Below are positions 43,337 to 52,824 of a DNA stretch of 64,000 nt, in pieces (the first letter of the stretch is position 1; the number at the start of each line of letters is the position of its first letter). The notes below the pieces were generated by a model, which was given only the letters and a program-made list of their open reading frames with translations, had not been told where the DNA came from and did not search any database. A program made the translations under genes and the position numbers. Source of the stretch: Lonepinella koalarum. GTDB lineage: Bacteria > Pseudomonadota > Gammaproteobacteria > Enterobacterales > Pasteurellaceae. The stretch lies in NCBI RefSeq assembly GCF_042926695.1, contig NZ_CP170642.1:992001-1056000 (forward strand), written 5' to 3'.

Positions 43337-44434
43337 TTACAAACCTGCTCCCGCCTTAATCCGATCCGCAAACATGCCGACACTTAACGCATAATAGTTG
43401 GAACGGTTCCAGTCTAAAATGGTGCGAAAATTATTTGAAACTAAGAATGCTCTTCCTACTTGTTTATCAGGTAACACCAACCAAAGATCCGCAGAAGATA
43501 AGGCAGTTAATTTTTGTGCTTCGGCACTGCTTTTTAGCATGATACCTTGAGCTTGCCAATTTGTTAAAGAACGTGCTTTATTTTTTTCCGTACCAGATAA
43601 AGCAAGATTAACGGGCTGAGTAAGCTGTACTTCTACGCCCCAAGGTAAACGGTTATCCCAGCCGACAGTATGCAAATAATTTGCAATCGAAGCAAAAACG
43701 TCATGTTCATTTTGCCAAATATCTTTACGACCGTCATTATCACCATCTACAGCATAATTTAGATAGGAGGTTGGCATAAATTGGGTTTGTCCCATTGCAC
43801 CCGCCCATGAACCTAGCATTTGAGTTCGGTTTAAATAACCTTGATCCAGCATTTTCATTGCATTAATAAATTCTTGGCTAAATAATTTTTCACGGCGACC
43901 GTCAAAAGCCAAGGTGGCTAACACAGAAAGCACATCATAGTTACCTTGATAGTAACCAAAACTGCTTTCCATGCCCCACAGTGCCAAAATAAATTCTTGT
44001 TGCACACCGTATTTTTGGCTGGCTTTTTGCAATGACGTGCGAACGTCCCAATAATTATCTTCCGCTTTATTCACCTTGGCTTGGGTTAAGTGTTTATTAA
44101 TATAATTTGTTACGCCGTTCGGATTGGGTGGTAACGGTGGTTGATTTTTAAGGCGTGCCGCATTGCCCGCTTGTTTTTGATCTAAACGTACCGCACTTTC
44201 AATATAATGAATGTTATTTTGAGCATTTAAGGTTTTCGCAGATACGCCCTGTCCCACGGCTTTTTGTTTTAAAAATTGTACGTAATCATTAAAATTATCT
44301 AACGTACGATCTTTGCTGTAGATTGCATTACTGTCTAACGCATTGACGGCTGAGTTTGACGTATTATTTGATGAAGAACAACCAGCTAAGATTAACCCCG
44401 TACAAAGTGCGGTGATTTCTAATAAAGTTTTCAT
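43337..44434 (-). CDS. mltB: Lytic murein transglycosylase B, lipoprotein
   Basis: A 365-residue family 3 transglycosylase. The lipobox LILAGCS gives lipidated Cys19. The catalytic glutamate is in ALWGMESSFGYYQGN, with GAMGQTQFMPTSYLNYAVDGDNDGRKDIW typical of MltB. It cleaves peptidoglycan to anhydro-muropeptides. The glycosyltransferase gene at 44443 ends only 9 nt upstream, so mltB may share the glycan-cluster transcript. Confidence 0.94.
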   Translation of the reverse strand: MKTLLEITALCTGLILAGCSSSNNTSNSAVNALDSNAIYSKDRTLDNFNDYVQFLKQKAVGQGVSAKTLNAQNNIHYIESAVRLDQKQAGNAARLKNQPPLPPNPNGVTNYINKHLTQAKVNKAEDNYWDVRTSLQKASQKYGVQQEFILALWGMESSFGYYQGNYDVLSVLATLAFDGRREKLFSQEFINAMKMLDQGYLNRTQMLGSWAGAMGQTQFMPTSYLNYAVDGDNDGRKDIWQNEHDVFASIANYLHTVGWDNRLPWGVEVQLTQPVNLALSGTEKNKARSLTNWQAQGIMLKSSAEAQKLTALSSADLWLVLPDKQVGRAFLVSNNFRTILDWNRSNYYALSVGMFADRIKAGAGL

Positions 44435-44442
44435 TTACGTTC

Positions 44443-45246
44443 CTACTTCCGAATAAATTTATAGATTATTTCCAATAATGATTTTGGCAATAAGCGTAGC
44501 AACATGCGAGATAAAAAGACCACCAAACCTGACACCGGATTTTGTAATTTCACTTGCGATTTTAATTGATAAAGTTGCCATTCAAATTTGGCTTGCTCAA
44601 TGCCACGTCGGCGACCCACCATGCCATTCCCTACCCTTGCATAAACCAGTACATCAGGCAAATTGGCGACATTTGTCGGATGGTGAGCGACTAAGTTAAT
44701 CCATAAATAATAATCTTCTTGCAAACCTTGATAACCGCCTGCATTCAATACCGCTTGGCGTTTATAAGCCACGGTCATGTGATTAAACGGGCAACGTTTT
44801 TGGGTGAATTTTACAATTTCATCCGCAGTGGTTGGCACTTTACGGAAGCTAACAATATCCTCAATCGATGATCCAAATTCTGCAATTTGTCCGCCGAAAA
44901 TCACCACATCAGGATTTTCTTCAATAAAAGCAAGCTGTTTTTCAAAACGGTCAGGATAGCAAATATCGTCCGTATCCATGCGGAAAACCCATTCATGGCT
45001 CGCCGATTTTATCCCTTGATTTAACGCTTTACCTAAACCAACATTTTGTTCTAATGGGACTAATTTAAAAGGTAATGTTGCTTTAAATTCATCAATCACC
45101 GCCTGCAATTCTGATGTAATCGCACCGTCTAACACCAACACAATTTCATCGGCTGGGTGAGTTTGATCGACTAAACTTTGTAAACATTCCCGTAAGAATG
45201 TGGGATTTTCCTTGATGTATAAGGACATTAATACTGAAAATTTCAT
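44443..45246 (-). CDS. Family 2 glycosyltransferase (surface glycan cluster)
   Basis: A 267-residue GT-A enzyme with MSLYIKENPTFLRECLQSLVDQTHP at the N-terminus and the metal/nucleotide site FRMDTDDICYPDRF. The type resembles amylovoran and LOS outer-core glycosyltransferases of Pasteurellaceae. Donor and acceptor sugars cannot be read. It is the last of six cluster genes on the minus strand. Confidence 0.86.
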   Translation of the reverse strand: MKFSVLMSLYIKENPTFLRECLQSLVDQTHPADEIVLVLDGAITSELQAVIDEFKATLPFKLVPLEQNVGLGKALNQGIKSASHEWVFRMDTDDICYPDRFEKQLAFIEENPDVVIFGGQIAEFGSSIEDIVSFRKVPTTADEIVKFTQKRCPFNHMTVAYKRQAVLNAGGYQGLQEDYYLWINLVAHHPTNVANLPDVLVYARVGNGMVGRRRGIEQAKFEWQLYQLKSQVKLQNPVSGLVVFLSRMLLRLLPKSLLEIIYKFIRK

Positions 45247-45258
45247 TGTTTGTTCCGT

Positions 45259-46140
45259 TTAAATATAGCGTTTTAAATTTATCGCCAACCGCGGCGAAAT
45301 GCTGCTCACAATAGCAATCATCAAATGCTTAACATTGTGGCTCAACATAAAAATCTTGAAATAATAATAACCTGCTTTACGTGATAAATTCATCGCATAA
45401 GGATATGCCAGCATATACAACGAATTGATGGCAAAATTTTTCGCTTGCTGTTCAGTTTTGACATATTGTTGACCGATCATCGCAATGGCTTTTTCGGTGT
45501 TTTCCGTATTCGTGGATACACTCGATCTTTTGGTATGAAAAGCACAGATACTCAATGGCTCATCAATATATTTTGGGCGAAAATCAGGGCAACTTACGGC
45601 TTTTAACACAAATTCATAATCTTCTAAAGATTTTAACGCCGTGGATAATCCACCTAACTGCCAAAAGAAGTCTTTTTTAATCGCAATCATCGGCATACCA
45701 CCGATTTTATTGACCAATAAAATCCTTTCTAATGAAATCTCTTGCTCTTTAATCGGCTTAGTCACATAACTAAATTTCTCATTCACCATTTCACATTTGG
45801 CAGGATGATAAATAAAGTTCAGCGTTGAATTTTGCTCAATGGTTTCGGCAATCATTTGACATTTTCGCTCATCAAAACGATCATCATCATCTAAAAATAA
45901 TAACCACTCGCCTGTTGCCATTTTGGCACCATTATTACGACTTTGAGCGGGTCCAGCATTTTGTTCATTACGAATAAGTTTAACCTCAAAGCTAAAAGTG
46001 CGGTCAATTTTTAATGGATTTGGCGAACAATCATCAACCACAATGACATCAAAATTCTTTGCGGTTTGTTGTTCTAAACTCACCAATAAACGATTAACTT
46101 CCAGATTACGATTATAGGAAGGTATGATAATACTAAACAT
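45259..46140 (-). CDS. Family 2 glycosyltransferase (surface glycan cluster)
   Basis: A 293-residue GT-A enzyme: FSIIIPSYNRNLEVNRLLVSLEQQ, VVDDCSPNP, and the DxD region LLFLDDDDRFDERK. It overlaps the end of the polymerase-like gene by eight bases and contains an uptake sequence at about 45998. Specificity unknown. Confidence 0.86.
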   Translation of the reverse strand: MFSIIIPSYNRNLEVNRLLVSLEQQTAKNFDVIVVDDCSPNPLKIDRTFSFEVKLIRNEQNAGPAQSRNNGAKMATGEWLLFLDDDDRFDERKCQMIAETIEQNSTLNFIYHPAKCEMVNEKFSYVTKPIKEQEISLERILLVNKIGGMPMIAIKKDFFWQLGGLSTALKSLEDYEFVLKAVSCPDFRPKYIDEPLSICAFHTKRSSVSTNTENTEKAIAMIGQQYVKTEQQAKNFAINSLYMLAYPYAMNLSRKAGYYYFKIFMLSHNVKHLMIAIVSSISPRLAINLKRYI

Positions 46141-47341
46141 GATTTTTTCTCACAATTTGTTTACCCTGCCCACCAAACAACGAAATAAACATTAAAAAGA
46201 TAAACATAATCCCAGGGTAAGCGTAGGTATCGGCTTTGACATTTAATAAACTCAACAATAACAAGCTAGATAAAATAAATTTCCAACTGCCATTAAACCA
46301 GTTATCCGCAATCCGTTTCACAAAATAAGCAGTCACCACAAAACAAACTGCAATATAACCGATACCACCATATAATGCCTGACGAATAAAACCAGAGTCC
46401 GATCCGCCATAATAACCTTTGCCGTTCAGATTATAATATAAGCCGTCACCTATCATCAGTTGTTTTAAACCTGGCATAAATAAATGTTTTTGCATTAAGG
46501 TATCGGTGGAAGAAGATAACCCAGTAGAAATACCAATAAATTTAGACGCTGGACGATCTGTCCCATAAATCAAATTAATCAAGGGTTCTAAAGCATGTTC
46601 AATATAAAGGCTTGATTGATAATTTATGGCTAAAACAAAAATTAATATACCAAACAATATTATCGGCAAAATATAATCTCGTTTAAAATAAAGGACTAAG
46701 CTGAAAACGGAGAGTAATAAAAATGTTCTGCCTGAAATCAATCCGATACATAACATTAAAAACACATAAATCCCTTGCAATTTAGCGTGCTTCTCGGCAT
46801 AAGCTAATAAAAAATGCAAAAGCATTAAGTAAAAGGCACTTAATTGGAAAAAGGCGGATGATGTTATGTTGTATAAACGATATTCCTGCTCCGATCCTGT
46901 AAACCGCGGTAAAATGGCACTGGCATTTGTACCTAATGCAATGCTGACTAAAAACGGAATACCCGTTAGTGCTAAAACACCCATAATAGACTGTGCCACT
47001 ATTCCTATTTTAATATCTCGAATAAATAGGCTTTTTTCTTGTTGCAGATAAAATAAATTATAAATTGCAATCCCCAATATAAATATCACCAACAGTTTAA
47101 TATACATACTCAGTACACCAAACTCTGCTGTACCATTAATCAAAATCGGGATCACGGAAACAAGCACTAAAGCAGCACAAACGAATAAACTGTCTGCTGG
47201 AATAATCACTTGATTAATTTGTTTTTTATACCATTTATAAGCCAACCATAACACCGCAATAACACCAGCGACTAGACTCATTCGGATAAAATGAAAAGTC
47301 CAAGGATCATAAAGATAAAATAAATTAAATAATGCTGACAT
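46133..47341 (-). CDS. O-antigen polymerase-like (Wzy-type) membrane protein
   Basis: A 402-residue protein with about eleven hydrophobic helices and a larger polar loop near residues 250-310 (EHALEPLINLIYGTDRPASKFIGIS), the usual topology of Wzy or O-antigen ligase proteins. Sequence identity in such proteins is low, so the call rests on topology and on neighbours (flippase, glycosyltransferases). A ligase role is an alternative. Confidence 0.68.
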   Translation of the reverse strand: MSALFNLFYLYDPWTFHFIRMSLVAGVIAVLWLAYKWYKKQINQVIIPADSLFVCAALVLVSVIPILINGTAEFGVLSMYIKLLVIFILGIAIYNLFYLQQEKSLFIRDIKIGIVAQSIMGVLALTGIPFLVSIALGTNASAILPRFTGSEQEYRLYNITSSAFFQLSAFYLMLLHFLLAYAEKHAKLQGIYVFLMLCIGLISGRTFLLLSVFSLVLYFKRDYILPIILFGILIFVLAINYQSSLYIEHALEPLINLIYGTDRPASKFIGISTGLSSSTDTLMQKHLFMPGLKQLMIGDGLYYNLNGKGYYGGSDSGFIRQALYGGIGYIAVCFVVTAYFVKRIADNWFNGSWKFILSSLLLLSLLNVKADTYAYPGIMFIFLMFISLFGGQGKQIVRKNHV

Positions 47342-48114
47342 TATAAATTTCTCTTAATCGCTAATAGCTTTTTGGCTGGAAATTTCAGCCATTTTTGCCA
47401 CCAACTATGTTTTAAGGCAGCACGTAAATCGGCTAAATTACTGGCTAATTTGGGGTTTTCAATCACCATTAACGGACGAATCACGACAATATCTAAGCCT
47501 AATTGTTTCTCAAACCAAATAAAATCATCTGCCAACCAGAAGATCTTTTGCTGTTGTTCAATGTAATCTAAGAACTTTTGACAAGCCGATTTTGTTATTA
47601 AATAAGCCACCGTGCCTGCAAAATAATTTTTATAAGGATAAGCATAACGATAACCCGTTGTCGCTATCTTCTTTTGCAGAAAACGCAATGTGGTTGGATA
47701 ATTAATCTTCAACTCAATATCATCAAAGGTTGGGATTTTTGATTGTCCGACTAAAATAATATCGGCGGTAAGACTTTCAGTTAAAAGTGCGGTCAAATTT
47801 TGCTGAAAATTTTCTGCCAACAACGCATCATCTTCACAGACTAAAGCATAGTCATTTGCTTGAACAGTTTCATCATCTACAATTTTTTGATAAACCGCTA
47901 AATGGCTTAAAGTACAACCGATTTCCCCTTTAGTCACTTCTCGCCCGTAGGCTTGTTTAAACCCATTAAAATCAAAACGGCTTTCTAATTCTGATGGTGA
48001 CAAATTCATGGTATTAATAGCATTAAATACGTCAAAATCTGCTGTATCTGGTTGAGAGAAAAATAATTTCCTACGTTGTATGTCTTTTTCTAAAGAAATT
48101 AAAAATTTTCGCAT
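47341..48114 (-). CDS. Family 25 glycosyltransferase (LOS-type)
   Basis: A 257-residue GT25 enzyme related to the LOS galactosyltransferases (Lex1/Lic2A/LgtB group): KFLISLEKDIQRRKLFF, KGEIGCTLSHLAVYQKIV, VCEDDALLAENF with the EDD motif, and GTVAYLITKSACQKFLD. ATG 48114 is preferred; an in-frame GTG at 48126 is part of an uptake sequence. No tetranucleotide repeats for phase variation are seen at its 5' end. Confidence 0.86.
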   Translation of the reverse strand: MRKFLISLEKDIQRRKLFFSQPDTADFDVFNAINTMNLSPSELESRFDFNGFKQAYGREVTKGEIGCTLSHLAVYQKIVDDETVQANDYALVCEDDALLAENFQQNLTALLTESLTADIILVGQSKIPTFDDIELKINYPTTLRFLQKKIATTGYRYAYPYKNYFAGTVAYLITKSACQKFLDYIEQQQKIFWLADDFIWFEKQLGLDIVVIRPLMVIENPKLASNLADLRAALKHSWWQKWLKFPAKKLLAIKRNL

Positions 48115-48130
48115 TTTACACCGCACTTTT

Positions 48131-49330
48131 TTATTCAGTTGTGTTGCTCACCAATATATCGGTGATCGGGTATTTAAAATAATAAATTAACGAAATCAAT
48201 AAACGAGTTAAACTGGCTCCGATAAGGGCATAAGCCAAGCCATATAATTGAAGATCACGTAATAAATAAAATAAAACCACAAATACCACAATAGCAATTA
48301 ATTGTCGCACAAACAATAAAATCTGTTTGCCAAATAGCAACATATTTTGTGATAACACCCAAGATAGACCAGCAATAATCGCATTCACAATAAACCAAAT
48401 TAACACCGGTGCGACTTCTATATATTTAGCACTGAAGAAAAACGCAATCACTGGTTTGGCTAACAACGGCACTAGAATTAATGCCCCAACGCTAATTAAC
48501 GCAATCACGACTAACACGGATTTAATTCGATTTAATTTATTTAATAAGCCCGAATAATAATAATCCGCCAACATATTAATAAATTTGGTCATTAAACTAT
48601 CAAAGGCAATACACACCGTGTAAAGACCTAACGTATAATGGCCAAGAAAATACACCACCAAAAATTTATCTAAACTGGCAGTGGTCGCCCCAAAGGTTTG
48701 TAATACATTTTGCTTAAACCAAGTGGTGAAGAAAAATTTGCGTTCAATGGAAACTACTCGATTACGTTGGGTGAAATCTTTATCAATTTGATATAAATAA
48801 ATAAGACAAAAAATAGCCTGAATAGTGCTGTATAAGGTTAATAAATACAGGGCAATTTGGAGTGGTTGCTCCTGAAATAACAGATAAGTCACGCCATACA
48901 CCAACACCAATAAAATCGGTTGTTGTAAGGTTAAACGACGATAAACGATCATCTTAGGATCAATTTTACTTTTTTCTAGCGTAATGGTTAACACAGCGGT
49001 TAATAGCACATTCAGCATAAATAAGCCGTAATAATCCGTCACATTAAAGAAAAACACGGCGACATTGGCGACCAATACAGCTAAGGCTAAAAATAATAGA
49101 AAATAACCTTTCCAATGTGTATATTGGTTATTCCGCATACTCAAAGCAAACGCAAAACCGACTCCCCCAGTGGCAAACGTAGTCACATAAGAAACCGAAG
49201 TCACAAACAGCTGATGTACTCCCCGATCTTGTACCGATAACAAGCGAGCTAAGATAAAAGAGCTGACTAAAGTCAACCCCATGCTTAATAAAGTAATCGC
49301 AATGAGCTTAATAAAATGATTATTTTTCAT
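48131..49330 (-). CDS. Polysaccharide flippase (Wzx/MATE-like)
   Basis: A 399-residue protein with about twelve membrane helices, starting KLIAITLLSMGLTLVSSFILARLLSVQDRGVHQL, typical of Wzx-type lipid-linked oligosaccharide flippases. Its position at the head of the cluster recalls LsgA in the H. influenzae lsg locus, but I cannot claim orthology. It overlaps the pyruvyltransferase-like gene by 11 bases. Confidence 0.82.
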   Translation of the reverse strand: MKNNHFIKLIAITLLSMGLTLVSSFILARLLSVQDRGVHQLFVTSVSYVTTFATGGVGFAFALSMRNNQYTHWKGYFLLFLALAVLVANVAVFFFNVTDYYGLFMLNVLLTAVLTITLEKSKIDPKMIVYRRLTLQQPILLVLVYGVTYLLFQEQPLQIALYLLTLYSTIQAIFCLIYLYQIDKDFTQRNRVVSIERKFFFTTWFKQNVLQTFGATTASLDKFLVVYFLGHYTLGLYTVCIAFDSLMTKFINMLADYYYSGLLNKLNRIKSVLVVIALISVGALILVPLLAKPVIAFFFSAKYIEVAPVLIWFIVNAIIAGLSWVLSQNMLLFGKQILLFVRQLIAIVVFVVLFYLLRDLQLYGLAYALIGASLTRLLISLIYYFKYPITDILVSNTTE

Positions 49331-50348
49331 AGAGCGTTGTGTAATCTATGTCTTTTGTCCATTGCTGATAATAGCCTAAATTTTTCCCATAGGAATTATC
49401 ACACACTTGATTTGGAATACCCAATAAACAAGAAAAAATATGTCCATGTAATCGGCTGGTAATCACATTATCATAGCTTAAAAAAATCCTTTGACAGCGT
49501 TCGATCACGTTTAACGCATGTTGATACCATAGATCGTTAATTTTATTTTTCATAAACGCTAAATGAAATTTATTGGCGATTTTGGAAAAACGACTACACC
49601 ATAATTCAAATTTCAAATCACTTGGTAATAAAATATCTTCCCAATCTTTCACGTTATCTAGGTTAGCTAATTGAGCTTGAATTTCTGTTTCAATATAGCT
49701 TTTTTCAATATCTTTGCGTAAAAAATAGAGTGTTTTTTGCACCGCACTTTGGTGCAAACTGCGGTCTTTTTGTGGCAAGTTTCCGTAAAGCTGATGAGCC
49801 ATATCAGGCGACAAATAACTATTCTTCGAAAAATGGCTTTGCATTAATTGAAAGGTTTTACTATCACGTGCAAATAAATGCAGATCAGAATGAGAAGAAA
49901 ATAATTCTGCGGCTACCAACATGGCTTTTTCATCGGAAAAATGAGCAGTCTGTGGCAATAAAATGATCCGATTATGTGGAAATTCTCGCACAATATCTTC
50001 TCGCATCTGTTGAATGAGTGGATACAGATCCCCAAAGTTTCCACCGCCGTGACACAAAATCGTGGTATTCGGTTGAATATATTTTTTGACTTCATGAATA
50101 TCGAAAGCCTGCAATGAACGTCTTAAACGAATCTTGATGTGATAATCTTTGAAAAATTGTTCCGTGCCAGCATAGATTAATAAATCCCCAACATTTAAAT
50201 GTAACGGATAATCAAAATACAGCACGTCATTTTTATCAATAATTAAGCTGTTAATTTGTTGTAATTTTTGTTTTAATGATTGTAAGACTGCATTCATTCC
50301 TAAAGACGTTCCATAGCCGAGTAAAGAGATTAGCAAATTGCTTATCAT
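49320..50348 (-). CDS. Polysaccharide pyruvyl transferase family protein
   Basis: A 342-residue PF04230-type protein: FDYPLHLNVGDLLIYAGTEQFF, ILCHGGGNFGDLYPLIQQMRE, ILLPQTAHF and VITSRLHGHIFSCLLGIPN are the family landmarks. Members add ketal pyruvate, or act as sialyl- or other sugar transferases in this fold. The start is uncertain: ATG 50348 lacks a good ribosome site, and an upstream in-frame GTG at 50420 is uptake-sequence DNA. It is the first gene of the cluster. Confidence 0.8.
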   Translation of the reverse strand: MISNLLISLLGYGTSLGMNAVLQSLKQKLQQINSLIIDKNDVLYFDYPLHLNVGDLLIYAGTEQFFKDYHIKIRLRRSLQAFDIHEVKKYIQPNTTILCHGGGNFGDLYPLIQQMREDIVREFPHNRIILLPQTAHFSDEKAMLVAAELFSSHSDLHLFARDSKTFQLMQSHFSKNSYLSPDMAHQLYGNLPQKDRSLHQSAVQKTLYFLRKDIEKSYIETEIQAQLANLDNVKDWEDILLPSDLKFELWCSRFSKIANKFHLAFMKNKINDLWYQHALNVIERCQRIFLSYDNVITSRLHGHIFSCLLGIPNQVCDNSYGKNLGYYQQWTKDIDYTTLYEK

Positions 50349-50440
50349 AGCATTTTTCAAGGGCTTTGACAGCGTTTTAATGATTGAGTTTCGTTTAATT
50401 TTCGGGAATAATAACCGCACTTTTTATTGAGAAAAATACT

Positions 50441-51187
50441 ATGTTTGAACTAACCAAATTGATTACTGCCCTCATCTTACCGCCAGCCAATGTGATTATG
50501 CTGGCGATTTTTGCTTTATTTTGCCTATTATTTCGTTGTCCTAAATTGGCTTTTTTTAGTGCCTTATTGGCTATCGGCATTTTATACATCGTGAGCTTGC
50601 CTTATACTTCACAAAAATTCAGTGATAGCTTAATTGTCGAAGATAACCTAAGTGTAGAAGATTATCGTCAAGCTCAAGCCATTGTAGTATTAGGCGGTGG
50701 GTTGCGTGATAGCAGTGAATTGTATAATAGTTTAACGGTACCGGGTTTAGTCTTAGAACGTATGCGATATGCCACCTATTTACATAAAGAAACCGAACTA
50801 CCAATTTTAGTCACGGGAGCCAGTCCAAATGGTAATTCCGAAGCCAAGGTCATGGCACAAGAATTTTTTACTTTTTTCGGTGTGCAACCAAAATGGCTAG
50901 AAGGAAAAGCGTTAAATACAGCGGAAAATGCAAAATATAGCCAAGAAATTCTTGAGCGTGAAGGCATTTCAAAAATTATTTTAATCACTAATCAATGGCA
51001 TATGCAACGTGCTAAATTATTATTTGAAAAAGCGGGGTTTAGCGTATTTCCAGCCAGCGTAGGGAATGGTGTCACCCCAGAAAGCTATGATTTAAACTAT
51101 ATGCACTTTATTCCACAAGCTGGAGCGATTGGTGCCAATATGCAATTATTAAAAGAATGGCTCGGCTACTGGAAAGAGAAATTTTAA
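50441..51187 (+). CDS. YdcF/SanA/ElyC-family (DUF218) envelope protein
   Basis: A 248-residue protein with two N-terminal hydrophobic helices (about 10-55) and a DUF218 domain: AIVVLGGGLRDSSELYN, ILVTGASPNGNSEAKVMAQEF, EGKALNTAENAKYSQEIL and ILITNQWHMQRAKLLFEKAGF. ElyC members in E. coli affect envelope carbohydrate biogenesis, which fits the divergent glycan cluster. The next gene, znuC, starts 2 nt after its stop. Confidence 0.84.
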   Translation: MFELTKLITALILPPANVIMLAIFALFCLLFRCPKLAFFSALLAIGILYIVSLPYTSQKFSDSLIVEDNLSVEDYRQAQAIVVLGGGLRDSSELYNSLTVPGLVLERMRYATYLHKETELPILVTGASPNGNSEAKVMAQEFFTFFGVQPKWLEGKALNTAENAKYSQEILEREGISKIILITNQWHMQRAKLLFEKAGFSVFPASVGNGVTPESYDLNYMHFIPQAGAIGANMQLLKEWLGYWKEKF

Positions 51188-51188
51188 T

Positions 51189-51983
51189 ATGAAAATCAAA
51201 TCCATTCAGTTGCCTAAACAACCATTGGTAGCGTTAAATAATATTAATGTGACATTCTTCCAAAAAGTTGCGTTGCAAAATATTAATTTACGCATTTATC
51301 CGAACTCAGTGATGACTATTGTGGGACCGAACGGTGGAGGTAAATCCACTTTATTAAAGGTATTACTGAAATTATTAACGCCGACTAGTGGTGATGTGGT
51401 TTATAGTAAAAATCTACGTATTGGCTATGTGCCACAAAAAATCCATTTAGATCCAAGTTTGCCCATAACAGTGGAAAAATTTTTATCGTTGAAAAAAGGC
51501 ATTACCAAAAACGATATGCAACAGGCGTTGGAATTGCTGTCAGTTTCGCATTTAATCAAAAATAGTATGCAAAAGCTGTCTGGTGGTGAAATGCAACGGG
51601 TGTTGATAGCTCGTGCGATTTTGAATAAACCCAATTTGTTAGTGCTAGATGAACCTACTCAAGGTGTCGATATTAACGGTCAAGTAGAACTGTATCAGCT
51701 GATTAAACAAACAAGAGAAAAATTAAATTGTGCCATTCTCATGGTTTCTCATGATTTACATATCGTGATGGCGGATACCAATGAAGTCTTATGCGTTAAT
51801 CATCATATTTGTTGTGCTGGCACACCTGAAGCCGTGTCTAATGATCCGAAATTTATTCATTTTTTTGGTGATCAATTTGCTAAAAATATTGCCGTTTATA
51901 CGCATCATCACAACCACCAACACAATATTCACGGTGATGTCTGTTGTCAGGATGATCAGACTTGTGCAGAACATAAAAATTAA
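51189..51983 (+). CDS. znuC: Zinc ABC transporter ATP-binding protein ZnuC, with His-rich tail
   Basis: A 264-residue ATPase with Walker A GPNGGGKSTLL, signature KLSGGEMQRVLIARAI and Walker B LLVLDEPTQGVD. The last 30 residues are rich in His and Cys (YTHHHNHQHNIHGDVCCQ), likely metal binding and longer than a minimal ABC ATPase. It pairs with the permease at 51992; the zinc-binding protein ZnuA is not here. No Zur site is evident at 50421-50440. Confidence 0.92.
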   Translation: MKIKSIQLPKQPLVALNNINVTFFQKVALQNINLRIYPNSVMTIVGPNGGGKSTLLKVLLKLLTPTSGDVVYSKNLRIGYVPQKIHLDPSLPITVEKFLSLKKGITKNDMQQALELLSVSHLIKNSMQKLSGGEMQRVLIARAILNKPNLLVLDEPTQGVDINGQVELYQLIKQTREKLNCAILMVSHDLHIVMADTNEVLCVNHHICCAGTPEAVSNDPKFIHFFGDQFAKNIAVYTHHHNHQHNIHGDVCCQDDQTCAEHKN

Positions 51984-51991
51984 GGAAAGAT

Positions 51992-52777
51992 ATGTTTGAA
52001 ATTATTTTCCCAGCTTGGCTTGCTGGTATTTTGTTGTCATTTATTACTGCACCTTTAGGGGCTTTTGTAGTGTGGCGAAAAATGGCCTATTTTGGTGATA
52101 CCCTTGCTCATTCTGCCCTACTTGGTGTGGCATTGGGGATTTTCTTACAAATTAATCCGTATATTGCGATTTTAATTCTCACCCTGATTTTAGCCATTAC
52201 AATGGTTTGGTTAGAAAATAATACCCAATTTTCGGTGGATACTTTACTCGGTATTATTGCTCATAGCTGTCTTTCCCTTGGTGTGATTACCGTACAATTA
52301 TTACAAAATGTACGTGTAGATTTAATGGGGTATTTGTTTGGTGATTTACTGGCAGTCAACTTTGATGATCTCATTTATATTGGGGTTGGCGTTGTTGTGG
52401 TATTAAGTCTGTTACTCTATTTTTGGCGACCACTGATTTCAACCACTGTTAGCCCTGAACTAGCTCAAGTGGAAGGTATTAATGTAAAAAGAATGCGATT
52501 TATTTTAATGATTTTAACCGCACTTACTATTGCGTTAAGTATGACATTTGTCGGGGCATTAATAATTACTTCATTATTGATTATTCCAGCCGCCACCGCC
52601 AGACGTTTTGCTCGTACACCAGAAAGCATGGCAATGATTGCGGTAATCATTAGTATAATTGCGGTAAGTTTAGGGTTAACACTTTCTGCATTGTATAACA
52701 CTGCTTCTGGACCATCGGTAGTGGTTGCATCAAGTGTACTGTTTTTATTTTCACTACTTAAAAAAGAAAACAGTTAA
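51992..52777 (+). CDS. znuB: Zinc ABC transporter permease ZnuB
   Basis: A 261-residue ABC-3 permease with about seven helices, starting FPAWLAGILLSFITAPLGAFVVWRKMAYFGDTLAHSALLG, the conserved ABC-3 opening. It is 8 nt after znuC. A palindromic element and mrcB follow on the same strand. Confidence 0.94.
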   Translation: MFEIIFPAWLAGILLSFITAPLGAFVVWRKMAYFGDTLAHSALLGVALGIFLQINPYIAILILTLILAITMVWLENNTQFSVDTLLGIIAHSCLSLGVITVQLLQNVRVDLMGYLFGDLLAVNFDDLIYIGVGVVVVLSLLLYFWRPLISTTVSPELAQVEGINVKRMRFILMILTALTIALSMTFVGALIITSLLIIPAATARRFARTPESMAMIAVIISIIAVSLGLTLSALYNTASGPSVVVASSVLFLFSLLKKENS

Positions 52778-52824
52778 ACCCATTAAAATTTATATGATAG
52801 AATTCGCTTATTTATCACTTTATT

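Noticed and set aside
48115..48126. GTG start for the GT25 glycosyltransferase giving MRCKMRKF.
   Set aside because: The added residues are an uptake sequence read as protein; ATG 48114 gives the family N-terminus.
44443..50348. Phase-variable tetranucleotide or homopolymer tracts in LOS genes.
   Set aside because: None of the long repeats typical of lic or lgt genes is present in these coding starts.
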